Below, piece after piece: positions 26,732 through 35,803 of a stretch of 64,000 bases of DNA. Location: the NCBI RefSeq assembly GCF_008630065.1, contig NZ_VWPL01000006.1:1-64000 (forward strand). Reading direction: 5' to 3'. The notes under the pieces are model-generated. The model was not told where the DNA came from. It did not search any database and worked only from the letters and a program-made list of their open reading frames with translations. The position numbers were made by a program, and so were the translations under genes. The DNA comes from Blastochloris sulfoviridis. GTDB lineage: Bacteria; Pseudomonadota; Alphaproteobacteria; Rhizobiales; Xanthobacteraceae. Numbering within the stretch: position 1 is the stretch's first letter; every line of letters begins with the position of its first letter.

Positions 26732-28558
26732 ATGCATGGGGACGGGTTCGGCCTGTTCGAACAGGTGCTGGTGCTGCTCGGCGCCGCGGTTGTCGCGGTG
26801 CCGCTGGCCAAGCGCGCGCGCCTGGGCTCGATCGTCGGCTATCTGCTCGCCGGCATTGCGATCGGCCCGCAGGCGCTCGGCCTGTTCCACGATCCCGGTA
26901 CCGTCTCCCATCTCGCCGAGCTCGGCATCGTGTTCTTCCTGTTCCTGATCGGGCTGGAGATGAAGCCCTCGCGGCTGTGGCAGATGCGGGGCGACATTCT
27001 CGGCCTCGGCGGCGCGCAGATGCTGGTCACCAGCGCGGCCCTGATGTGGGTGCCGCTGGCCTTCGGCCGCCCGTTCGAGGCCTCGCTGGTGGCGGGCTTG
27101 GGGCTGGCGCTGTCGTCGACCGCCATCCTGATGCAGATCCTGGAGGAACGCGGCGAAGTGCGCTCGCCGCACGGCCGGCGCGCCTTCGCGGTGGCGATCT
27201 TCCAGGACGTGGTGATCGTGCCGATCCTGGCCCTGGTGGCATTCCTGTCGCCGCGCCCGGCGGCGGCCGGCGAGCCGTTCTGGCTGTCGGCGCTCCTGAT
27301 CGTCGGCGCCATCGCCGCGGTGGTGCTGATCGGGCGCTATCTGCTCAACCCGATGTTCCGGGCGCTCGCGCGCTCGGGCGCGCGCGAGATCATGACGGCG
27401 GCGGCGCTCTTGGTGGTGCTGGGCTCGGCCACGCTGATGATGCTGGCCGGGCTGTCGATGGCCATGGGCGCGTTCCTGGCCGGGGTGTTCCTGGCCGAAT
27501 CCAACTTCCGCCACCAGATCGAGGCCGACGTCGAGCCGTTCCGCGGCATCCTGATGGGGCTGTTCTTCCTGTCGGTCGGCATGGCGCTCGACCTTCAGGT
27601 CATCGCCGAGGCCTATTGGCGCATCGGGCTGGCGCTGGCCATGCTGGTGCTGCTCAAGGCCACCACCATGTACGCCATCATGCGGCTGTTCCGGCACGAC
27701 CGGGAGGAATCGGTGAAGGTGGCGCTGCTGATGGCGCAGTCGGGCGAGCTCGGCTTTGTCGTCTATGCCGCCGCGGTGTCCGCCGGGGTGATCCGGCCCG
27801 ACCATGCCTCGATCCTGGTGGCGATGGTGGTGCTGTCGATGGCGCTGAACCCGCTGCTCTACCGCCTCGCGCCGATCCTGGCGCGCCGCCGCGCGCCGGT
27901 GCCGATCGTCGAGGACTTCTCCGACGCCCGCGGCTCGGTGCTGGTGATCGGCTTCGGCCGGTTCGGCCAGGTCGCCTCGCAGTGCCTGCTCACCAATGGC
28001 TACGACGTCACCATCATCGACAACGACGCGGAGATGGTGCAGTCGGCCGGCCGGTTCGGCTTCAAGGTCTTCTATGGCGACGGCACACGGCTCGACGTGC
28101 TGCGCGCGGCCGGCGGCGACCGCGTGCGGCTGGTGGCGGTGTGCGTCGACGACCGCGACGCCGCCGACCGCATCGTCGACATCGTCCGCGCCGCCTTCCC
28201 GGCGTGCCGGGTCTATGTGCGCGCCTATGACCGCGGCCACAGCCTCGAACTCCTCGCCAAGGGCGTCGATTTCGAGATCCGCGAGACCTATGAATCGGCC
28301 ATCACCTTCGGCCGGGCGCTCTTGATCGGGCTCGGCGCGGCCGAGATCGTCGCCGACGAGGTGGTGGCCGACGTCCGCCACCGCGACGCCGAGCGGCTGG
28401 TGCTGCAGCAGGCGCAGGGCTTCAATGCCGGCGCCCATCTTCTGCACTACCGCCGCACCCCGGCGCCCGAGCCGCTGGTGCAGCCCGGCAAGGCCGGCCG
28501 CGCCCTCAACCCGGAAGCCGAGGACGCGCTCACCGGCGAGACCGAGTATTCGGGCTGA
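26732..28558 (+). CDS. Kef-type cation:proton antiporter with RCK/TrkA-N domain
   Basis: A 608-residue CPA2 antiporter. Residues 1–390 are some 12 membrane helices (LLAGIAIGPQALGLF, FLFLIGLEMKPSRLW, SSTAILMQILEERGE, AVAIFQDVVIVPIL are CPA2 hallmarks). Residues from about 405 form an RCK_N domain (VLVIGFGRFGQVASQ … IDNDAEMV) that binds a nucleotide and gates transport. KefB/KefC in E. coli are gated by glutathione adducts; whether this one is cannot be read, though gshA is in the same window. ATG 26732 precedes the first helix. Confidence 0.92.
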   Translation: MHGDGFGLFEQVLVLLGAAVVAVPLAKRARLGSIVGYLLAGIAIGPQALGLFHDPGTVSHLAELGIVFFLFLIGLEMKPSRLWQMRGDILGLGGAQMLVTSAALMWVPLAFGRPFEASLVAGLGLALSSTAILMQILEERGEVRSPHGRRAFAVAIFQDVVIVPILALVAFLSPRPAAAGEPFWLSALLIVGAIAAVVLIGRYLLNPMFRALARSGAREIMTAAALLVVLGSATLMMLAGLSMAMGAFLAGVFLAESNFRHQIEADVEPFRGILMGLFFLSVGMALDLQVIAEAYWRIGLALAMLVLLKATTMYAIMRLFRHDREESVKVALLMAQSGELGFVVYAAAVSAGVIRPDHASILVAMVVLSMALNPLLYRLAPILARRRAPVPIVEDFSDARGSVLVIGFGRFGQVASQCLLTNGYDVTIIDNDAEMVQSAGRFGFKVFYGDGTRLDVLRAAGGDRVRLVAVCVDDRDAADRIVDIVRAAFPACRVYVRAYDRGHSLELLAKGVDFEIRETYESAITFGRALLIGLGAAEIVADEVVADVRHRDAERLVLQQAQGFNAGAHLLHYRRTPAPEPLVQPGKAGRALNPEAEDALTGETEYSG

Positions 28559-28666
28559 CGGAGCGGTCCTGCCGGCAGGAAGGACGGGGGCCGCATTCGC
28601 GCCTGCACGCCGCATCCGCCCTACGGAGACCCCCGCCCGCAGACCGGCAATGTGGCCGGCGAGCGC

Positions 28667-28729
28667 CCGGTCCAAGATGAAACCGGGTCCAAGATAGAAC
28701 CAGGCCCAAGATAGAACCCGGTCCAGATG
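28667..28729 (+). repeat. 16–17-bp tandem repeat running into the MATE start codon
   Basis: Units CCGGTCCAAGATGAAA, CCGGGTCCAAGATAGAA, CCAGGCCCAAGATAGAA and CCCGGTCCAGATG lie in tandem (about 3.7 copies). The last unit provides the ATG of the downstream exporter. The first unit contains a six-codon open frame (MKPGPR) ending in the second. No Shine–Dalgarno is visible in the repeat. Confidence 0.9.
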
Positions 28730-30130
28730 TCCGATCTTTCATTTCCGGCCTTCACCCGCGGCTCGACCTTCAAGCACGTGCTCATCATGACCTCGACCGG
28801 CTCGGTCGGGCTGATGGCGGTGTTCGTCGTCGATTTTCTCAACCTGTTCTATATTTCGCTGCTCGGCGAGGTCGAGCTTGCCGCCGCCATCGGCTATGCC
28901 GGCACGGTGCTGTTCTTCGCCACCGCGGTGTCGATCGGCGTCACCATCGCCGGCACCGCCTTGGTGTCGCGGGCGCTCGGCGGGCGCGACCGGGAGGCGG
29001 CGCGGCGGCTCGGCGCCTCGTTCCTGGTCTATTCGCTGGCGGTGACGGCGGCCGTGACCGCGCTCGCCCAGCCGTTTCTCGGCGACATCCTCTCCCTGCT
29101 CGGGGCCACCGGCCGCACCCATGCCGTGGCCGAGCGCTTCCTGTGGATGGTGATGCCCTCGACGCCGCTGCTGGCGCTCGGCATGGCGGGATCGGGCCTC
29201 CTGCGCGCGGTGGGCGATGCGCGCCGCGCCATGTGGGTGACGCTCGGCGGCGGGCTGGTCACCGCGGCACTCGACCCGCTGTTCATCTTCGTGCTGGGGC
29301 TCGGCGTGGACGGCGCCGCCATCGTCTCGATCCTGTCGCGGCTGATGCTGGCGGGGGTCGGGCTTTACGGCGCGATCCGCATCCACGACCTGGTCGGCCG
29401 GCCGCGCCTTGCCGACATCCGCGCCGATGCCCGCGCGCTGTCGCAGATCGCGGTGCCGGCCGTGCTGACCAATGTCGCGACCCCGGTCGGCAATGTGTTC
29501 GTCACCGTGGCGCTGGCCGGCTTCGGCGACGCGGCGGTGGCCGCCTGGGCGGTGATCGGCCGCATCATCCCGCTCGCCTTCTCGCCGGTGTTCGCGCTCA
29601 CCGGGGCGATCGGCCCGATCCTCGGCCAGAACGTCGGCGCCAAGGATTTCGAGCGGGTGCGGCGGGCGCTCGCCGACAGCCTGATGCTGGTGGTGGTCTA
29701 TGTGGTGGCGGTGTGGGTTCTGCTGGCGCTCTTGCGCTGGCCGATCGCCCACATGTTCGGCCTGTCGGAGGAGGCGTCCGCCCTCGCCGCCTTCTACGCC
29801 CTGTGGCTCACCGGCCTGTTCGTGTTCAACGGGGCGCTGTTCGTCGCCAACGCCGCCTTCAACAATCTCGGCTTTCCGGCGCTGTCGATGGTGTTCAACT
29901 GGGGGCGGGCGACGCTCGGCACCATGCCGTTCGTGTGGGCCGGGGCGGCGCTGGCCGGCGCCGAAGGGGTGCTGACCGGCCAGGCACTGGGCGGGGTGGT
30001 GTTCGGCATCGTCGGGGTGGTCGTGGCGTTCCGGGTGATCGCCCGGCTCGGCCGCGCCGAAAGCCCGCCGCCGCTCCCCGACCCTTCGCCCCCGCCCGCC
30101 GGCCCCGAGGACCGCCCCCTCCTGCCCTGA
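28727..30130 (+). CDS. MATE-family multidrug/cation efflux protein
   Basis: A 467-residue membrane protein with 12 predicted helices in two homologous halves. MATE features include VVDFLNLFYISLLGEVELAAAIG in helix 1–2, GTALVSRALGGRDREAARR in the first loop, and ALTGAIGPILGQNVGAKDFERV at the equivalent place in the second half. It exports drugs or organic cations with Na+ or H+. The ATG is embedded in a tandem repeat and lacks a good ribosome-binding site, so translation may be weak or the start may be further in. The C-terminus ends in a Pro-rich cytoplasmic tail. Confidence 0.9.
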   Translation: MSDLSFPAFTRGSTFKHVLIMTSTGSVGLMAVFVVDFLNLFYISLLGEVELAAAIGYAGTVLFFATAVSIGVTIAGTALVSRALGGRDREAARRLGASFLVYSLAVTAAVTALAQPFLGDILSLLGATGRTHAVAERFLWMVMPSTPLLALGMAGSGLLRAVGDARRAMWVTLGGGLVTAALDPLFIFVLGLGVDGAAIVSILSRLMLAGVGLYGAIRIHDLVGRPRLADIRADARALSQIAVPAVLTNVATPVGNVFVTVALAGFGDAAVAAWAVIGRIIPLAFSPVFALTGAIGPILGQNVGAKDFERVRRALADSLMLVVVYVVAVWVLLALLRWPIAHMFGLSEEASALAAFYALWLTGLFVFNGALFVANAAFNNLGFPALSMVFNWGRATLGTMPFVWAGAALAGAEGVLTGQALGGVVFGIVGVVVAFRVIARLGRAESPPPLPDPSPPPAGPEDRPLLP

Positions 30131-30186
30131 GGGGCGCCAAGCCAGCTCGGGCCGCCCGCCCCGGGCAGGTGGCGCTTGTGCCCTCA

Positions 30187-30230
30187 CGCATTCTCCGCAA
30201 CAGTGGCGGCCGGCTTTGCGAACCGGACTG
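30187..30230 (+). repeat. Dispersed palindromic repeat, family A, short degraded copy
   Basis: CGCATTCTCCGCAACAGTGG then CCGGCTTTGCGAACCGGACT: module 1 only, with the 3' arm eroded. It lies between the MATE and DUF937 genes. Confidence 0.7.
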
Positions 30231-30306
30231 TGTTGGAACAATAATACAAGAACTTAGTGCTGGCGCTCGAGCGTGGCATCAACGCGCCGCCAGGGAGGAT
30301 CGAGCC

Positions 30307-31104
30307 ATGTTCAATCTCTATGAGATCATCGCCAATGCCCAGGGCGGCGCGGCGATGGCGAACCTCGCCCGTCTCTACGGCCTGTCGCAGGAGCAGGCCC
30401 AGGCGGCGGTGGAGGCGCTGCTGCCGGCCTTCGCGCTCGGCCTCAAGCGGACGACCGAGTCGCCGGACGGGCTGAGCGCGTTCTTCGGCATGCTCGCCCG
30501 CAACCCTTATGCCGAGTGGTTCGAGAATGCCGGGCGGCTGTTCGCCGATGCCTCCCAGCAGGCCATGGGCTTGCGCCCGCAAGAGCGCGCGCTGCCCGGC
30601 GAGGAGATGATGGCGCTGCTGTTCGGCTCCAAGGAGGTCAGCCGGGCGGTGGCCGCGCAGGCGGCGGCGCTGTCGGGCGTCGGCATCGAGATCACCAAGG
30701 CGATGATGCCGGTCATCGCCGCGATGATCGCCGCCGGCCTGCCCCATGCCATGCGCGGCCAGGCCGGCATGGCCGAGGCGTTCCAGCGCGCCTTCGTGCC
30801 GATGATGCCGCAGGCGCAGGCACCGGAGCCTGCGCCCGGCAGCCCGGCCGACTTCGCCAAGGTGTGGACGACGATGATGCAGACCATGCTCGGCCAGAGC
30901 GAGCCGCCGCGCCCGAAGGCGCAGCCGCCGGCCGGACCGGATATCGCGGCGATGACCGAGCAGATCCAGGATCTCGGCCGCACCGGCAATGCCACCTTCA
31001 GCAAGATGTTCGAGGCCGGCGTCGATGCCCAGAAGGCACACATGGAGCGCCTGAGCCAGATCTTCGACGCCTTCGTGGACACCTCGAAGGCCCGCGGCAG
31101 TTGA
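30307..31104 (+). CDS. DUF937-type protein
   Basis: A 265-residue protein. The N-terminal half (MFNLYEIIANAQGGAAMANLARLYGLSQEQ … ALLPAFALGLKR) matches the DUF937 helical domain. The middle holds hydrophobic/Met-Ala-rich stretches (ITKAMMPVIAAMIAAGLPHAM). The C-terminus is a Pro/Ala linker followed by an amphipathic helix (MERLSQIFDAFVDTSK). Function is unknown. A clear GGGAGG precedes ATG 30307. It is monocistronic, with a very strong hairpin downstream. Confidence 0.82.
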   Translation: MFNLYEIIANAQGGAAMANLARLYGLSQEQAQAAVEALLPAFALGLKRTTESPDGLSAFFGMLARNPYAEWFENAGRLFADASQQAMGLRPQERALPGEEMMALLFGSKEVSRAVAAQAAALSGVGIEITKAMMPVIAAMIAAGLPHAMRGQAGMAEAFQRAFVPMMPQAQAPEPAPGSPADFAKVWTTMMQTMLGQSEPPRPKAQPPAGPDIAAMTEQIQDLGRTGNATFSKMFEAGVDAQKAHMERLSQIFDAFVDTSKARGS

Positions 31105-31159
31105 GGCGGGCGCGCGATCCTTGATCGGACAGGCAGTCCGCGAGAGGCCCCGAACGAAA

Positions 31160-31188
31160 GCGCCCGCCCGGCGGGGGCGGGCGGGCGC
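31160..31188 (+). terminator. Strong GC hairpin after the DUF937 gene
   Basis: GCGCCCGCCC (31160–31169) pairs with GGGCGGGCGC (31179–31188) around a 9-base loop. No T-run follows, but stability is extreme and it lies between converging genes, so it probably blocks read-through in both directions. Confidence 0.6.
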
Positions 31189-31225
31189 CTGTGCGGGGCC
31201 GCGGGGGGCGGGCGGCCCCGGAATG

Positions 31226-31522
31226 TCAGTTCTTCTTCCGCTCGCGGGATAGGAAGCGGGCGGCGCGGCGCTCGACGACGCGCGACACCAGGAGCCGGGT
31301 GGGATCGGCGAATGGCGACAGGCTCGCGGCATCCTGCAGATCCTGCCGCTGCAGGCCGATGTCCTTGAGCATGTAGTCGCTCAGCTGTGCCATCTGGGCG
31401 ATCTGGCGGCGGGCCTCGATGGCCCGGGCCAGCGCGACGAACGGCCAGGCCAGCGTGCGGACGATGGTGCCCGCCACAGCCTTGGAGGTCCGTGCGGAAG
31501 AGGGCGCACAGGCGATCGTCAT
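31226..31522 (-). CDS. DUF1127 (YjiS-like) small protein
   Basis: A 98-residue protein with the DUF1127 signature in its second half: arginine-rich helices around LSDYMLKDIGLQRQDLQDAA. In alphaproteobacteria, DUF1127 proteins have been linked to RNA turnover, phosphate and carbon metabolism. ATG 31522 is preferred over 31534 because GGAG lies correctly before it. The C-terminus (RRAARFLSRERKKN) is strongly basic. It is divergent from a LysR gene, and I suspect the LysR protein regulates it. Confidence 0.85.
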   Translation of the reverse strand: MTIACAPSSARTSKAVAGTIVRTLAWPFVALARAIEARRQIAQMAQLSDYMLKDIGLQRQDLQDAASLSPFADPTRLLVSRVVERRAARFLSRERKKN

Positions 31523-31702
31523 GGTCGTCTCCATGGAAATTGGGCAAAGCGAGCCGGCGTCGCGCCCGCGGGGCGGACGCAAGTCGAATCAGTCACGGGG
31601 CCGAGTCATTCACGGGGCTGAACAGTTACAGCCAAACTATGCACGAAACGAATTGATCAGACGAGCGAATGTTCCTAATTTCCAACATCACGATTGCTGA
31701 TA

Positions 31703-31714
31703 CCCCCCCCCCCC
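31703..31714 (+). repeat. Homopolymeric tract of twelve C
   Basis: Twelve consecutive C residues lie 20–31 bases before the LysR start, between the divergent DUF1127 and LysR genes. Such tracts are prone to strand slippage. It lies in the 5' region of the LysR gene, which shows no Shine–Dalgarno. Confidence 0.95.
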
Positions 31715-31733
31715 TCCGACCGCGGTCCGACCC

Positions 31734-32615
31734 ATGGCCCACCTCCTCGACATCGACCAGTTGCGCACCTTCGTCGCCATCGCCGAGACCGGCAGCTTCA
31801 CCCGCGCCGGCGAGGTGGTGCACAAGACGCAGTCGGCGGTGTCGATGCAGATGAAGCGGCTGGAGGAGCGCATCGGCCGGCCGGTGTTCGCCCGCGACGG
31901 CCGCGGCTCCAAGCTGACCGAGGACGGCGAGCGCCTGCTCGACTATGCACGGCGCATCGTGCGGCTGAACAATGAGGCGGTGAGCGCGTTCACCGGCGCC
32001 TCGCTCGCCGGCCACGTCCGGCTCGGCGTGCCCGACGACTATGCCGACCGCTATCTGCCGGAGATCATGGCGCGGTTCTCGCGCTCCTATCCCGGCGTCG
32101 AGCTGACCGTGATCTGCGAGCCGACGCCGGACCTGATCAGCCGCATCCAGGACGGCGAGCTCGACCTCGCCATCATCACCAACACCGAGGGGCACTATCC
32201 GGTGGAGACCTTCCGCCGCGAGCGCCTGCTGTGGGTCGGCTCGATGCGCCACGCCACCCACGAGATCGAGCCCCTGCCGCTGGCGCTCGGCCGGCCCAAC
32301 TGCTCCTGGCGGCGCACCGCGCTGGAGAAGATCGAGGAGACCGGCCGCCGCCACCGCGTGCTCTATTCGAGCTGGAACGCCGGGGCGGTGGCCGCCGCCG
32401 TGCTGGCCGGGCTCGCCATCTCGGTGCTGCCGGAATCGGGCATGCGGCCGGGCATGCGCATCCTCGGCCATGCCGACGGCTTCCCCACGCTGCCCACCGT
32501 CGACATCGGCCTTGCGCGCTCACCGCACGAGCGCTCGGCGTTGGCCGAGGCGCTGGCCGAGCACATCATCTCCTCGCTCGACAACATGTCGGAGGCGGCC
32601 GCCGCCGCGGAATAG
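31734..32615 (+). CDS. LysR-family transcriptional regulator
   Basis: A 293-residue regulator with an N-terminal winged HTH (LDIDQLRTFVAIAETGSFTRAGEVVHKTQSAVSMQMKRLEE broken across residues 5–45) and a periplasmic-binding-like effector domain (HVRLGVPDDYADRYLPEIMARF, SRIQDGELDLAIITN). Effector unknown. It is transcribed divergently from the DUF1127 gene, the common layout for a LysR regulator and its target. No ribosome-binding site is visible before the ATG; translation may be leaderless or influenced by the C12 tract. Confidence 0.93.
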   Translation: MAHLLDIDQLRTFVAIAETGSFTRAGEVVHKTQSAVSMQMKRLEERIGRPVFARDGRGSKLTEDGERLLDYARRIVRLNNEAVSAFTGASLAGHVRLGVPDDYADRYLPEIMARFSRSYPGVELTVICEPTPDLISRIQDGELDLAIITNTEGHYPVETFRRERLLWVGSMRHATHEIEPLPLALGRPNCSWRRTALEKIEETGRRHRVLYSSWNAGAVAAAVLAGLAISVLPESGMRPGMRILGHADGFPTLPTVDIGLARSPHERSALAEALAEHIISSLDNMSEAAAAAE

Positions 32616-32642
32616 GCGCAGCCGGAACGAGGATGCGCCGGT

Positions 32643-33104
32643 TTATTTCAGCCAGCGCATCAGCATCAGGCTGTCGCTCGTCTCGTAGCCGAGGCGATCG
32701 TAGAACGCGATGACGCCGGCATTGTCGCGCCGCACCAGCAGATGCAGCTTGGGCACGCCGCGCGCCTTTAGCCACGCCTCGCAGGCCGCCATCATCGCCT
32801 TGCCCAGGCCCTGGCCGCGGCAATCCCTGGCGACGGCGAGGTAGTAGACCCAGCCGCGGTGGCCGTCCGAGCCGACCATGGCGGTGGCCACCAGCCGGCC
32901 GTCGCGCCGGCCGGCGAGCACGGTCGAGCCCGGCGAGGCCAGCGCGAGGTCGATGTCGGCGTTGGGGTCGTTCCACGGCCGGGTGAGGCCCGCCTCGGTC
33001 CACAGCGCCACGGCCGCGGCGATCTCGTCGCGGGCGAGATCGCCGATGGCGAGGCCGGGGCCGGGCGGGATCGCGATGTCGGGCGGGGTCGCGGCGTCAG
33101 ACAT
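32643..33104 (-). CDS. GNAT-family acetyltransferase (YpeA-like)
   Basis: A 153-residue GNAT enzyme. The acetyl-CoA loop is seen in VARDCRGQGLGKAMMAACEAWL (Q-x-x-G-x-G/A type, here RGQGLGKA), followed by HLLVRRDNAGVIAFYDRLGYETSDSLMLMRWL. It resembles YpeA/PA4534-type acetyltransferases of unknown substrate. It starts inside the end of the glutamine-synthetase-like gene (8-base overlap), so it is probably co-translated and may act on amines or on that enzyme; both are inferences. Confidence 0.86.
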   Translation of the reverse strand: MSDAATPPDIAIPPGPGLAIGDLARDEIAAAVALWTEAGLTRPWNDPNADIDLALASPGSTVLAGRRDGRLVATAMVGSDGHRGWVYYLAVARDCRGQGLGKAMMAACEAWLKARGVPKLHLLVRRDNAGVIAFYDRLGYETSDSLMLMRWLK

Positions 33105-34494
33105 TGAGCAGCAGGTATTCCCGCTCCCAGGGCGAGATCACCCGCATGTAGGTCTCGAACTCGGTGCGCTTGATGGCGGCGTAGGTCGCCACGAACGCCT
33201 CCCCCAGCACGTCGACCAGCGGCTCGCAGTCCTCGAACGCCGCCACCGCTTCGAGCAGGCCGCGCGGCAACTCGAAGTCGAGGCCGTGCGCCGAGCCCTC
33301 GGTCGGCTCGGTGGCCGGCAGGCCCTCCATCATGCCGAGATAGCCGCAGGCCAGGGACGCCGCCACTGCGAGGTAGGGGTTGGCGTCGGACGACGGCACC
33401 CGGTTCTCCACCCGCCGCGCGTCGGCCTCGGAGGGCGGGATGCGCAGGCCGGTGGTGCGGTTGTCGTAGCCCCAGCGGGTGTTGATCGGCGCGGTGGAAT
33501 CGCGGGTCAGCCGCCGGTAGGAGTTCACATAGGGCGCCAGCATGCACATCACCGCCGGCAGGTACTTCTGCTGGCCGGCGATGAAGGAGAAGAACTCCGC
33601 GGTGGGCCGCCCCTTCTCGTCGGAGAAGATGTTCAGCCCGGTGGTGGTGTCGAGCACAGACTGGTGGATGTGCATCGCCGAGCCGGGCTCGCGGGCGATC
33701 GGCTTGGCCATGAAGGTGGCGTAGATCTGGTGCTGCAGCGCCGCCTCGCGGATGGTGCGCTTGAACATGAACACCTGATCGGCGAGCTGGATCGGCTCGC
33801 CGTGGCGCAGATTGATCTCCATCTGCGCCGCGCCCTCCTCGTGGATCAGCGTGTCGATCTCCAGCCCCTGCGCCTCCGAATAGTCGTAGATGCGCTCGAA
33901 CAGCGCGTCGAACTCGTTGACCGCCTGGATGGAATAGGACTGGCGGCCGATCTCCGGCCGGCCCGAGCGGCCGATCGGCGGCTCCAGCGGATAGTCGGGA
34001 TCGGTGTTGGGCTTGACCAGGTAGAACTCGATCTCCGGCGCCACCACCGGCGTCCAGCCATGGTGGGAATAAAGCTCGGTCACCCGCCGCAGCACCTGGC
34101 GCGGCGCCACATCGACCGGCCGGCCGTCATAATGGAAGGCGTCGTGGATGAGCTGGGCGGTGGGATCGGACGCCCACGGCACCACCGCGAGCGTCGACCA
34201 GTCGGGCTCCAGGATCAGGTCGCCGTCGGCCGGGTCGGCCTGCCATTTCTCGTCGCTGTCGGGGTATTCGCCGGAAATGGTCTGGCAGAAGATCGAGCTT
34301 GGCAGCGCGAGCTGCGGCTTGGCGAAGAATTTCGCCGCCGGCATGATCTTGCCGCGGGCCACGCCCGCCTGATCGGGCAGGACGCACTCGATCTCCTCGA
34401 TGCCCCGCTTCTTGGCCCAGGCGCGACCGGCCTCCGCAGACTCAACGCCGCGCGCCTGGGGCGATCCGGCTTTCGGATCCTTCGGTTTGGCCAT
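33097..34494 (-). CDS. Glutamine-synthetase-family ligase, probable gamma-glutamylputrescine synthetase
   Basis: A 465-residue GS-fold enzyme. Catalytic segments are GWTPVVAPEIEFYLV, HEEGAAQMEINLRHGEPI, GSAMHIHQSV, NTRWGYDNRTTGLRIP and RVENRVPSSDANPYLAVAASL. It has the GSIII/PuuA-like substitutions rather than those of GlnA (no adenylylation tyrosine motif seen). PuuA joins glutamate to putrescine in polyamine catabolism. Its divergence from a PotGHI-like importer supports the polyamine role; glutamylation of other amines (e.g. ethanolamine) remains possible. Confidence 0.82.
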   Translation of the reverse strand: MAKPKDPKAGSPQARGVESAEAGRAWAKKRGIEEIECVLPDQAGVARGKIMPAAKFFAKPQLALPSSIFCQTISGEYPDSDEKWQADPADGDLILEPDWSTLAVVPWASDPTAQLIHDAFHYDGRPVDVAPRQVLRRVTELYSHHGWTPVVAPEIEFYLVKPNTDPDYPLEPPIGRSGRPEIGRQSYSIQAVNEFDALFERIYDYSEAQGLEIDTLIHEEGAAQMEINLRHGEPIQLADQVFMFKRTIREAALQHQIYATFMAKPIAREPGSAMHIHQSVLDTTTGLNIFSDEKGRPTAEFFSFIAGQQKYLPAVMCMLAPYVNSYRRLTRDSTAPINTRWGYDNRTTGLRIPPSEADARRVENRVPSSDANPYLAVAASLACGYLGMMEGLPATEPTEGSAHGLDFELPRGLLEAVAAFEDCEPLVDVLGEAFVATYAAIKRTEFETYMRVISPWEREYLLLNV

Positions 34495-34628
34495 GATTCC
34501 TCCGGTGATGGCGCCAGGATCGGACCCGGCCGGGCCCCGGTCAAGCCATCAGCGACCGATGACGCCACGGTTGAACGCAAGGCGGCCCCCCGGTAAACGA
34601 ACAGGATCACGGGCGAAATGGGGCGGGG

Positions 34629-35795
34629 ATGGCAGACGTCATCAGGCAGCAGCAGCTCGGCGGCGTCCGGCGCGAGTTTGCCCCCTGGACCGATCCGGCG
34701 GCGGCGCCGCTGATCCGGTTCGACGCGGTCACCAAGCGGTTCGGCGACGTCGCCGCGGTCGACGGCGTGAGCCTCGACATCTATGAGCGCGAATTCTTCG
34801 CGCTGCTCGGCCCCTCCGGCTGCGGCAAGACCACCCTGATGCGGCTGCTGGCCGGCTTCGAGACGCCGGACGCCGGCCGGGTGCTCCTCGGCGGCGAGGA
34901 CATTTCCGCCGTGCCGCCGCATCTGCGGCCGGTCAACATGATGTTCCAGTCCTATGCGCTGTTTCCGCACATGAGCGTGGCGGCCAACATCGCCTTCGGC
35001 CCGAAGATGGACGGCTGGCCGCGCGCGCGCGTCGATGCCCGCGTCGGTCAGATGCTGAAGCTGGTTCAGCTCGACGGGCTGGGCGCGCGCAAGCCGCACC
35101 AGCTCTCCGGCGGCCAGCGCCAGCGCGTGGCGCTGGCCCGCTCGCTCGCCAAATCGCCCAAGGTGCTGCTGCTCGACGAGCCGATGGCCGCGCTCGACAA
35201 GAAGCTGCGCGAGGAGACCCAGTTCGAGCTGATGCACATCCAGTACGAGCTGGGCATGACCTTCGTCATCGTCACCCATGACCAGGAGGAGGCGATGACG
35301 GTGGCCGACCGCATCGGGGTGATGGACAAGGGCCGGCTCGTCCAGGTCGGCACGCCGGCCGAGATCTACGAGCAGCCCAATTCGCGCTACGTCGCCGACT
35401 TCATCGGCGACGTCACCCTGTTCAAGGGCACGCTGGAGGGCCGGGACGGCGACGTCGCACTGGTACGCGAGCGGACCTCGGGCGTGCTGCTGCGCGCGCT
35501 CGCCGGCATGGCCGATGCCGCGCCGGGCGCAACCGTGTGGATCGCGGTGCGGCCCGAGAAGGCCCGCATCTCGCCCGACCCGCTGCCGCCCGATACGCCC
35601 AACGTGCTGAGCGGCGAGGTGTTCGACATCGCCTATCTGGGGGATCTGTCGATCTACAAGGTGCGCCGGCCGGACGGCACCTTCATGAAGGCGTCGCAGC
35701 CCAATGCCACGCGTCTGGTCGAGCGGCCGATCGGCTGGGACGACAAGGTCTGGCTGTCGTTCGCGCCGGAGGCCGGCGTGCTGCTGACGCGGTGA
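34629..35795 (+). CDS. potG: Polyamine ABC transporter ATP-binding protein (PotG/PotA type)
   Basis: A 388-residue ATPase. It has Walker A LGPSGCGKTT (60–69), a Q-loop in MMFQSYALFPHMSV, the ABC signature LSGGQRQR, Walker B LLLDEPMAALD, an H-loop in FVIVTHDQEEAM and a C-terminal TOBE domain. A 20-residue extension before the ABC domain resembles E. coli PotG. It powers import through PotH and PotI encoded next. It is divergent from the GS-like gene; the 134-base gap must hold both promoters. Confidence 0.92.
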   Translation: MADVIRQQQLGGVRREFAPWTDPAAAPLIRFDAVTKRFGDVAAVDGVSLDIYEREFFALLGPSGCGKTTLMRLLAGFETPDAGRVLLGGEDISAVPPHLRPVNMMFQSYALFPHMSVAANIAFGPKMDGWPRARVDARVGQMLKLVQLDGLGARKPHQLSGGQRQRVALARSLAKSPKVLLLDEPMAALDKKLREETQFELMHIQYELGMTFVIVTHDQEEAMTVADRIGVMDKGRLVQVGTPAEIYEQPNSRYVADFIGDVTLFKGTLEGRDGDVALVRERTSGVLLRALAGMADAAPGATVWIAVRPEKARISPDPLPPDTPNVLSGEVFDIAYLGDLSIYKVRRPDGTFMKASQPNATRLVERPIGWDDKVWLSFAPEAGVLLTR

Positions 35796-35803
35796 GCGCC
35801 CTC

